Shown here one piece after another: positions 1 to 7,517 of a stretch of 9,892 bases of DNA. Origin of the DNA: Candidatus Falkowiibacteriota bacterium (GTDB lineage: Bacteria > Patescibacteriota > Patescibacteriia > Patescibacteriales > UBA12465); NCBI GenBank assembly GCA_903857815.1, contig CAIOGK010000122.1, forward strand, positions 1-9,892, written 5' to 3'. The translations under genes were made by a program, and so were the position numbers. The notes beneath the pieces were generated by a model. The model was not told where the DNA came from. It did no database searches and saw nothing but the letters and a program-made list of their open reading frames with translations. Within the stretch, counting starts at the first letter, position 1, and each line of letters starts with the position of its first letter.

Positions 1-2370
1 ATGTCTTTAATTGAAAAGTTGAAAGAAAGGAAAACTGAAAAAATTCAACGCGAGAAAGAGACAGAAAAAAAGGGAAAGCTGCAAACAATGGAACAAATAA
101 ATGCAGAAATTGTCTCAACTCAAGCAAAGAAAGAAAAAATTATTGCCCTCAAGGAATCTTTACAAAATAATTATACCGGTGCTAACAAAAAGTTAGAAAA
201 TTTTAAAACTCAAAAAGAAACACTCAAAGGTACCTATGAAGAAAATAAAGATATTCTAGAAGAAGATGGCATAGAAAATTTTGAAGGGATGCTAGAAGCT
301 AATAATGAAGAACCGGAGGTAAAACAATATCGTAAATCTGGAGGTCGCGCACCCTCTAAAGAAAGCGGGGCGATAGGAATCAGTAGTGAGTATGCCGGCA
401 AAACAGGTGAATTATATCAAGCCGTCGGAACTTTAACAGAAATTAAAAATTCTTTAAACCAAGAGATGGGACTAGAGAAAAATGAAGAACTTAATTTTTC
501 CGCAGTAACTAAAAAAGACGAAACCATAAGTAACCGTGAATCTAGTTTTATTAAAATTGATGAATATTTAAAAAGCTTAGATACTAACTTAGCCGAATTA
601 GTTAAACAAAAAGAAGCCGTCTATTTAGAGACTCCCGAAGGAAAAAGGGAGGCGCTTTTAAAAATAGATAACCCTAAAGATAAATTAAGTTCCGTTGATT
701 TTCACAAAATAGATAGTTTCTATTTTAGTAGTCAAGTTTTAGAACTATCAGAAAAAATTGGCCCTGAAATCATAAAAGATGAATACGGCTATGAATTAAG
801 AGATAAATTATGGTTAATCGCCTGGAAAAAGAAAAGTTTAAATACTAGAGACCAATACAACAACAAAAGTCCTGAACAAACAGCAATCGAGAGTTGTTCC
901 GAATTAAAAAAAATAGATGAGCTTCGGTATAATCACGAAGACTTAAATAAATTCGACAAACTGCACAATGAAGCCTTGAATCATTTAGAAAAAATATTTC
1001 AAGAAGATGAAGAAGTTTATGATAAATTAGTTAACTATGGTCTATCAAGCGGTGGACGGGCTGAATATGAAAAAAAACAAAATGATGGCTGGAGTAATAA
1101 GCGCATTGTTGCCGATAGATTAATAAAAAACCTGAGCTGGGCCGCTGATCTAGGTTATTACGATAATTTAATCAAGGAACTAACTAATAGCCAAGAAAAA
1201 ATAAGAACCAAAAATTTCTCTAATGGAAATATTACTAACCCCGAACATCTTCTTGCTAAATTAGAACTTCACAATAAACTTTTAGAATACATAAAAAATA
1301 ATACTGACAAAAATACAGAATTTGTTAATTTTTCTAATCGCAAACAAGATTTATCATCAAAACTGCAAAATGATAAAGAATTTCGCAAAGAACTGGGCCT
1401 AACGGATAAACTGCCGACGTCTGAATTAAACGTCCCTATAGATTTTATTAATAGAAACGGCGGTTTTTATGAAGCTTTATCTAGTGCCAGAAAATATAAT
1501 GACTCCTGGCAAGAAGAAAAAAATAAATTAGTCGAAATTAGTACTGCAGCCGTTGATTCTCGTTTTGCTCAAGACTGGGAAAGATATTTTTCTAATAAAC
1601 ATAGAGATTTTCTAAGTATTGTTGATTATAACAAAAAACTTGAAGAACAAATCCAATATACTTTAGGTTATCTAAAAAATAGCTCCTTACTAAATACTCC
1701 CGAATTTGCTAATCGTAGAATAAAGCTCTCTAAACCAGAGGGGGGATATAATAATAATAGTATTATTAAAGACTTAAGCCAAAATGACGATTACAACAAA
1801 TACAGCAAAGCGGGAGAAATTATTAGACCGGCAATTGAAGAATATGCTAACAATAAAAAAAGAGAATTAGAAAAAAAGATGGGTTCCTTATGGAATATTC
1901 CTGGTCGCCAAAAAAAGATGGACGCCCTAAATAAACAATGGCAAGTATTTGAGGATTTTAGAAACAACAAGCCTCTAAATGATAAGGTGCTAACCGAACT
2001 CGGTATTACCGAAGAAGAGGTAACCGAAATGAAAAATCATCGCCAGAAAAGAAATGATAATGAGACCGAATACAAAGAAAGTGATAAAGTTCGTCTAAAC
2101 TTTTTACATGCTACTGAAGCAAAAAACTTCTTTATAAATTTTAAATCTGGAGATATTCTTGATGGTCAAGAAATGACAATTGAAGAATTGCCCGCTCGCT
2201 TAGAGACTAGGCTCAATGAAATAAAACAAACAACAGCTAATTTCTCCGAACCAGAATTAGCGATTATTACCGAACGAGACCGCGCTGTCGCCGATGTAAA
2301 AACAACAATGGATAAATTTCAAAAAACCGCCATAAATAACGCAGAGGTCCTTAGAAAATACAAAGCTTAA
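1..2370 (+). CDS. Large coiled-coil/helical protein of unknown function (789 aa)
   Basis: I do not recognise this protein. It is highly charged and rich in Lys, Glu and Asn. It has no signal peptide or transmembrane segment, so it is probably cytoplasmic. Residues 1-90 are almost continuous charged heptad-like sequence, which suggests a coiled coil. A Gly/Ser-rich hinge follows at about 112-135 (key residues GGR at 114-116), and a second helical coil lies at about 175-210. The rest looks like a long helical array with several Trp/Tyr-rich segments (about 270-285, 363-390, 500-530, 629-652). Only one Cys (299) is present, and I see no catalytic motif. The ATG lies on the first base of the window, so the true start and its ribosome-binding site cannot be judged and the frame could extend upstream. 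The gene ends in TAA, 22 nt before the next gene and with no terminator between them, so the two are probably co-transcribed. A structural or scaffold role is possible but is only inferred from composition. Confidence 0.85.
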   Translation: MSLIEKLKERKTEKIQREKETEKKGKLQTMEQINAEIVSTQAKKEKIIALKESLQNNYTGANKKLENFKTQKETLKGTYEENKDILEEDGIENFEGMLEANNEEPEVKQYRKSGGRAPSKESGAIGISSEYAGKTGELYQAVGTLTEIKNSLNQEMGLEKNEELNFSAVTKKDETISNRESSFIKIDEYLKSLDTNLAELVKQKEAVYLETPEGKREALLKIDNPKDKLSSVDFHKIDSFYFSSQVLELSEKIGPEIIKDEYGYELRDKLWLIAWKKKSLNTRDQYNNKSPEQTAIESCSELKKIDELRYNHEDLNKFDKLHNEALNHLEKIFQEDEEVYDKLVNYGLSSGGRAEYEKKQNDGWSNKRIVADRLIKNLSWAADLGYYDNLIKELTNSQEKIRTKNFSNGNITNPEHLLAKLELHNKLLEYIKNNTDKNTEFVNFSNRKQDLSSKLQNDKEFRKELGLTDKLPTSELNVPIDFINRNGGFYEALSSARKYNDSWQEEKNKLVEISTAAVDSRFAQDWERYFSNKHRDFLSIVDYNKKLEEQIQYTLGYLKNSSLLNTPEFANRRIKLSKPEGGYNNNSIIKDLSQNDDYNKYSKAGEIIRPAIEEYANNKKRELEKKMGSLWNIPGRQKKMDALNKQWQVFEDFRNNKPLNDKVLTELGITEEEVTEMKNHRQKRNDNETEYKESDKVRLNFLHATEAKNFFINFKSGDILDGQEMTIEELPARLETRLNEIKQTTANFSEPELAIITERDRAVADVKTTMDKFQKTAINNAEVLRKYKA

Positions 2371-2392
2371 TTTAAAATACAGAAAATAAAAT

Positions 2393-5300
2393 ATGTTTGA
2401 AGAAGTGGTAATTCCAGTCAAGAAAAGGGAGCGACAAAATCTAAGTACAGATATTTCTTTAAAAGAAGGAGATGAAGAAGAGCTTAATGAAACAAAAAAT
2501 AACTCGGAAGAAAGAGAAATAAATGTTAACAAGCTAGCATTTGAATATAACTTAGATAAAAAAGAAAAAAAAGATTTATCCGAATTAATACAAGCTATCG
2601 GCACTAATGGAAAAATTCATTCCGGAAGCCTAGCTTTCTATTTACGAGAATTACCGACCGCCGTCTTACAAACAACCGAAATAAAATCTTTAGTTAAAAA
2701 TAAACTCACCGAGTCTCTCTTGCAAAATGAAAATGTTGGCGGTCTAGCAGTATATGCCGAAAATTTTGGCGTTAATCAGGAATTTTTTGCTGATAAAAAA
2801 TTTGATTCCTATCGAAAAAACTTTTGGCAACAAAAACTTGCGGGTGGAGCAAATATGGATTTCGCTCTAGGAAAGCAAAAGGCTGATTTTTATATATCAG
2901 AAAGTGAAGAAGAAAAAATGTTGGGCTCTGCTTTAAACGGAGAATACAACGAAACAAAAAAACTATTTACCGCCGAAGAATTAAATCATATCGGTCTTGA
3001 GGGAGCATTAGCCGCCGCCAAAGGCGGGGCCTTTTCTCTTGAAAAAAAAGAACAAAGAATAAATGGCTTCCAGACATACAAAAATGAATTCGCCCTCAAA
3101 AATGAAGACATGTCGCAGGCGATGATTGCTGATATTAAAAAAAATATATTTCGTATTGAGTTGCCTAATGAAATAATCAACGAATACCCCGAAGTTAAGA
3201 AATTTATCGAGTCGCCTGAAGCTAAAGAATTAGCCAAAGAAACAGCGCTTAACAATATTGCCTTAGGATTTGATGCCGATGCTTGCCTGGAAAGATTCAA
3301 AATAAATAAAAATGAACTTTCTCAAGAAGAAATAATAAAAAAAACTAACCAAAATATAGAAAATAATAAAATTCAATATAGTTTTCATCTCGATACTTTC
3401 AGTAAATATATTGATGATGAGCACTTACCAAAACTTGGTGAAGCTACTTTAAAGCTTTCAGATTCACTAAAACAAGATTTTTTAGATAAACACTTCCGTA
3501 AAGCTAGCTGGTTTAATAAAGGTAAGGATGAAAAAAATGAATTAAATAATTTTAAAAAATTAAATCTTCCTCAGGAAGTTTTAACTAACTTTGTCCAAGA
3601 CGGAATTATTTATGAAGTAAAAAGGGATAATTATAGCAAAGAAAATGATGCTCAAGATAAAGACGGCCAAAAATTTTTTGGCGTCGGAGAACAAGAAAAG
3701 CAGGCCGCCCTAAGTATCGGATTTTTCCAATACGCCTTAAATCATGGACCACAATATTTAAATGACCCAGATGATTATACGAAAAAAAAGATAGGTCTAA
3801 ACGGCTTTACCTTCACGCCTAAATTTCGTCAAAACATAAAAGAAGAATATTTAGCTGCTATCAAAAACGGATATACGCTAAGACTTGATCCGATCAACGA
3901 ATTTCTAGATAAAGAAAATGAAAATATAAAATGGGAAGTAACCGATAGGCCTCAATTAAGAGAAGCGGCGGCGGAAGGAATTGTTAATGTTTGCAACGGG
4001 GGGCGCGATAAAATTAAAGCTTTTGCTGATAAATACTATCCCGATAGACATAAATTTTTTCTATTCAATCCTGAATATAAAGCGCGAGTAATGGAAAAAT
4101 TAACTAGCAGCATCCAAACAACTACCAGACTAGAATATACTGCGATCAACCGTAAAAATTTATTAGAAGCTATATCATATTTTAATCTTGATGAAAAAGA
4201 AATTTTCAATCAAGTCGAAAAAACGGCCGGTTTTCTAAAATCATATAACGGTCTGGGGATGATAGAACTCTTACCTGAATTTAATGTAGACAATCATAAC
4301 AAGCGCTGGATAAGTGAGCAGGAACCACAAACCGTTTTAGATCTAGCTATCTCTCAAAAAAACTACGAGCTATTATCAGAGTTATCAAAACATGAAAATA
4401 CCAAAGGACTCATTGAAACGGAGTTGGCTAAAACAGAGGCCGAAATAGCTAATACGCCTATTTTTGCCAAACAAACCAACGAAACAATCGAGCAAACAGC
4501 CACTAACATATGGATAATCAAAAGTTCTTTTTCTCGTAGCGCTCTTGGCAAAGGATTAGAAGGACAAGATGAAAAACAAATTATTTTTGCTCAAGAAAAT
4601 CCTGAGACTGCATTAATTTTGAAACACATGAGCGCACTATCTCCAGAAAACCGTAAAGAAAGTGCGATTATAAAATTAGCGGCCCGTAAAAACGAAGGAG
4701 TATTCGCTTTAATCCAAGAAGTAATGCATGCAGCTGAAATTGGCGGCCTTAGTTTAAATTTAGAAAAAAAACTCGAAAGCGACTTTGGGATTAAGGCTGA
4801 TAACTTTAAAGAAGGAGGCGTTGTTAATACCGAAAAAATATTATCAGAGATAGAAAAATCGATTGAAGAAAATTTTGACGCTAATTTAAATCTAAATAAA
4901 CCCTTAACATTTGATACAGCAACTAAACCTTCACTTTTAAATGCGCTAGCTGATACTGAGGTAGCGGTTTTAAGCGGAGATAAAGAATTAAAGAATGAAG
5001 AATTATTTTCTAAAATTTATAGAAAATATTTAGGAAAAGATGAACAGCGCGAAAATAGATTCGGAACCGTATTCAATCGATCAACTAACGAAAAAATGTC
5101 CACTAAAGATAATAATTTTTTTGGCGAAAAAGATTGGGGGGCGGCACTAGTTAAATATGTCGAATCAATAGAGGGGGAGCGCGGTAATCAAGGAAATCAG
5201 AAAGAACAAATTACCGATTTATTTTCTGGACCATATCGCGATGTCTGTCTTAATGGCATGAGCGCCGAGTGGAACAAATTCTTAAAAAATGATACTCAAC

Positions 5301-7456
5301 AAGAAATTCCTCTACGATTAAGACTAATTGCTGATACAATTGATAAATATGGCGGAGCAGGGAATCTTTCTCGAATTGAAACCTTTAGCAGTATTATCAC
5401 CGCCATTAAAAATGTTTCTGAGAATGAAAAAATAATTGATAAAACAAAAACAGAAATCAAAAATACTTTAAGCAACGCGGAAACAAGATTCGAAAAAGAA
5501 AAATGGACGCAAGACGATAAAACGGAATTTTATGGCTTAGCTAAAGACATAATTGAAGCCTCTCCTAGTTTATTTTCCTCTCTATCTCCAGTATTTGAAA
5601 ATATGTCCGGCAAAGAAATGAAACAATTTGTAAAAGAAATGTTTCCACTTTACCAGGCTGAATTGATTACTATGCAAAAAATAAACACCAAGGGCGAAAT
5701 AGAATATGATGCGCGCAATTTAGTCCCAATTAGAAGAGCGATTAAACACTTAATGGCCGACTTATCGGCTCAACCGGGAAAAAAAGAAGAAATTGTTAAA
5801 AATGAAAAAGAAAATTTAGTTACCAATATTCGTTTACAATTTAAAGATCGTTTCGGAATTGTTAATGTGCCAGCCGAATTAAATAATGAAAATTTTCGTT
5901 CCGTCCATAATTTAATCCGCTATACCGGAAATATTAATGGCCGAGAATCAAGCAAAGAGGCGCTCATTTCTTTATATCTTGGATTACAACTTAACGGCGA
6001 CTGGGAAAAATTCCGCCGTGGTGAAAAAATTGAAATTGCAAATTATTTAACACCCGAAAAATCTTCGGCTATTACCAATCATCTTGCCGGTAAAGAAAAG
6101 AATAAACTCTTGCCCGAAATGGTAAATATCAAACCAGAAGAAATGGAGTCTTTCCAGGAAAAATTACAGAGAGAGACTACAAACAGCATGATAGGTAACA
6201 TTGAAACAATTGATTCCAAACTCGGAAATGCTAAAAAGGGAATTGAACATTTACTTGACCCCGATATTTATGATGATCAAAGAGATAAAAATCTTCTCCC
6301 GATTATTACTCAAAATGATAAACTAGTTGGAACAGTACTAGCAAAAACCTTTCAAGCTCTAAAAAATAATAATATTCAACTAAACGATACCGAAAAACAA
6401 ATCCAAACTAATTTAGCTTCAGCGCTTGGCATATCAAATTGGACAGAAGAAACGGTTAAAGAGGCTCAGAATCGAGTCCAGCCCTTAAGTTTGATTTCCA
6501 AAGTGCTCAATCGTATGGAAGATACAAAAGTTGATGAAAATATTGATGAACTCAATAAACGAGTAGATCCATCCGAAGAAATTATAAAAATATTTAATAA
6601 ACTTGATTTAGGCTTTAAACAATCTTCAGGGGCGATGGCCATCTCTCAGGACCTAGAAACGCTAGCTAGTTTAGTAGTTAAAGAAGGGGGCAAACTTTCT
6701 TCGGAAGAAAAAGAAAGCGCAAAAAAATATCTAGATGCAATTAACGAAAAAAAAGCGGAACTCGAAGGAATAATGAGAACCGTAAAAGAATATTTTGAAA
6801 AGATACAGGGTAGTAATAAAAATAATAACTCCAAGCTAACTAACCGCCTTCAAGAAATTAAGGAAATTATTTATTCTAGTGGAGGAGAGAAAATGATTGT
6901 TAGCGAAATGACCAAAGATATTAATCTGATTGTCGAAAATATGCGCCAATGTCTTGGCTGTTTAAGAAAAGAAGTAAACAATGATACTAATCTCGCTTTT
7001 GGCGATTACAACAAATTTTTTATGATGAGTCGCGAAGAAAAAACTAAAGGCAGCGTCGCTGATGAAATTATTTTCTTTGTTCCGACTAAAAAAGAAACCG
7101 GCGAAGAAAATATGTCTTTTGTTATGGACCGTGTTTATGGCTCGCAAAAACCAGATATTCTTATCTCTCACATTTTAACCGTTTACAAAAAATACCAACC
7201 ACTAAAAAATGAATTTAAGTCATCTAACGTTTCCATTTCAATTTCTAGCGAGGCAATGAAAAGCGTTGGTATAGACCCTAAGGGTTTACAAAAAATATTA
7301 AAAGAAAAAATACCAGAACTAAAATCAATTAATTTTTCAGAAAATATAACCGCGAATATTGCCGATTCATCTTTAAGTAATAACTATGTTGAATTTGGCG
7401 ATAAGGGCGCCAGGGAATCAGGTGAAAGAAAATTTTCTGCTCTCGTAATTGAATAA
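2393..7456 (+). CDS. Giant helical protein of unknown function with C-terminal CxxC module (1,687 aa)
   Basis: I do not recognise the family. The ATG at 2393 is the furthest upstream start, because an in-frame TAA lies two codons before it. No clear Shine-Dalgarno site precedes it. Residues 1-60 are acidic and probably disordered. From about 60 to 1480 the chain is mainly amphipathic helix without signal peptide or membrane segment. One stretch at 647-667 (TVLDLAIS core) resembles a single ankyrin-like helix pair, and a charged helix near 1435-1490 looks coiled. From about 1500 the composition changes to mixed alpha/beta: C1520-x2-C1523, then an NND-T-N-L-x-F-G-D segment (1529-1538), beta-like stretches at 1557-1563 and 1612-1618, and a short beta-like end. 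Cys is otherwise scarce (298, 534, 952). The gene lies 22 nt behind a coiled-coil gene and ends in tandem TAA TAA before a hairpin terminator. A large intracellular scaffold is plausible, but no activity can be assigned. Confidence 0.9.
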   Translation: MFEEVVIPVKKRERQNLSTDISLKEGDEEELNETKNNSEEREINVNKLAFEYNLDKKEKKDLSELIQAIGTNGKIHSGSLAFYLRELPTAVLQTTEIKSLVKNKLTESLLQNENVGGLAVYAENFGVNQEFFADKKFDSYRKNFWQQKLAGGANMDFALGKQKADFYISESEEEKMLGSALNGEYNETKKLFTAEELNHIGLEGALAAAKGGAFSLEKKEQRINGFQTYKNEFALKNEDMSQAMIADIKKNIFRIELPNEIINEYPEVKKFIESPEAKELAKETALNNIALGFDADACLERFKINKNELSQEEIIKKTNQNIENNKIQYSFHLDTFSKYIDDEHLPKLGEATLKLSDSLKQDFLDKHFRKASWFNKGKDEKNELNNFKKLNLPQEVLTNFVQDGIIYEVKRDNYSKENDAQDKDGQKFFGVGEQEKQAALSIGFFQYALNHGPQYLNDPDDYTKKKIGLNGFTFTPKFRQNIKEEYLAAIKNGYTLRLDPINEFLDKENENIKWEVTDRPQLREAAAEGIVNVCNGGRDKIKAFADKYYPDRHKFFLFNPEYKARVMEKLTSSIQTTTRLEYTAINRKNLLEAISYFNLDEKEIFNQVEKTAGFLKSYNGLGMIELLPEFNVDNHNKRWISEQEPQTVLDLAISQKNYELLSELSKHENTKGLIETELAKTEAEIANTPIFAKQTNETIEQTATNIWIIKSSFSRSALGKGLEGQDEKQIIFAQENPETALILKHMSALSPENRKESAIIKLAARKNEGVFALIQEVMHAAEIGGLSLNLEKKLESDFGIKADNFKEGGVVNTEKILSEIEKSIEENFDANLNLNKPLTFDTATKPSLLNALADTEVAVLSGDKELKNEELFSKIYRKYLGKDEQRENRFGTVFNRSTNEKMSTKDNNFFGEKDWGAALVKYVESIEGERGNQGNQKEQITDLFSGPYRDVCLNGMSAEWNKFLKNDTQQEIPLRLRLIADTIDKYGGAGNLSRIETFSSIITAIKNVSENEKIIDKTKTEIKNTLSNAETRFEKEKWTQDDKTEFYGLAKDIIEASPSLFSSLSPVFENMSGKEMKQFVKEMFPLYQAELITMQKINTKGEIEYDARNLVPIRRAIKHLMADLSAQPGKKEEIVKNEKENLVTNIRLQFKDRFGIVNVPAELNNENFRSVHNLIRYTGNINGRESSKEALISLYLGLQLNGDWEKFRRGEKIEIANYLTPEKSSAITNHLAGKEKNKLLPEMVNIKPEEMESFQEKLQRETTNSMIGNIETIDSKLGNAKKGIEHLLDPDIYDDQRDKNLLPIITQNDKLVGTVLAKTFQALKNNNIQLNDTEKQIQTNLASALGISNWTEETVKEAQNRVQPLSLISKVLNRMEDTKVDENIDELNKRVDPSEEIIKIFNKLDLGFKQSSGAMAISQDLETLASLVVKEGGKLSSEEKESAKKYLDAINEKKAELEGIMRTVKEYFEKIQGSNKNNNSKLTNRLQEIKEIIYSSGGEKMIVSEMTKDINLIVENMRQCLGCLRKEVNNDTNLAFGDYNKFFMMSREEKTKGSVADEIIFFVPTKKETGEENMSFVMDRVYGSQKPDILISHILTVYKKYQPLKNEFKSSNVSISISSEAMKSVGIDPKGLQKILKEKIPELKSINFSENITANIADSSLSNNYVEFGDKGARESGERKFSALVIE
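6881..6895 (+). promoter_or_regulatory. Strong internal in-frame Shine-Dalgarno site and ATG
   Basis: GGAGGAG (6881-6887) is followed after 5 nt by ATG at 6893, in frame with the giant gene at Met1501. Counted from the GGAGG core the spacing is 7 nt, which is ideal. Neither of the two gene starts with visible upstream sequence (2393 and 9788) has such a site. Initiation here would give a 187-aa protein made only of the CxxC C-terminal module. The bases also simply encode Ser-Gly-Gly-Glu-Lys with codons common in this gene, so coincidence is possible. Confidence 0.4.
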
Positions 7457-7468
7457 TAAGTCGATTCT

Positions 7469-7500
7469 AAAAAAACCGTCTCTATCAAGAGGCGGTTTTT
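7469..7500. terminator. Intrinsic terminator between convergent genes
   Basis: An 8-bp stem (ACCGTCTC at 7475-7482 with GAGGCGGT at 7489-7496) closes a 6-nt loop. It is flanked by seven A on the left (7469-7475) and five T on the right (7496-7500), so it can act in both directions. One pair is U-G in the + strand transcript but becomes an A-C mismatch in the - strand transcript, so the hairpin should be firmer for the + strand operon. It lies 12 nt after the + strand stop codon and 17 nt beyond the - strand stop codon. Confidence 0.88.
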
Positions 7501-7517
7501 AAATAAACAATTTCAAT

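Noticed and set aside
337..1062. The pentapeptide SGGRA occurs twice in the first protein (113-117 and 350-354)
   Set aside because: The flanking residues do not match, so there is no evidence of a real internal repeat.
2015..2031. GAGG upstream of an in-frame ATG (Met677) in the first gene as a second internal start
   Set aside because: The match is only four bases, no domain boundary is visible there, and such matches arise often in Glu-rich coding sequence.
2550..2580. Long A-runs in the giant gene as programmed frameshift sites
   Set aside because: A-runs are widespread because Lys codons are AAA-rich here. The frame stays open for 1,687 codons and no frameshift is needed to explain the gene.
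3012..3035. GC hairpin followed by TTTT, resembling an intrinsic terminator
   Set aside because: It lies well inside the coding region of the giant gene. The stem is only 5 bp, the T-run is separated from it by GGCC, and the sequence is explained by Ala and Gly codons.
2986..3300. Open frame on the - strand, and similar ones at 2257-2604, 2772-2957, 4363-4551, 6646-6834 and 6962-7171
   Set aside because: All lie opposite the long + strand genes. Their Ser/Phe/Leu-rich translations are what antisense reading of Lys/Glu-rich genes produces, and none has a start signal or gap of its own.
4331..4393. Ankyrin repeat domain in the giant protein
   Set aside because: Only one helix pair (647-667) resembles the consensus and no neighbouring repeats follow, so a domain call is not supported.
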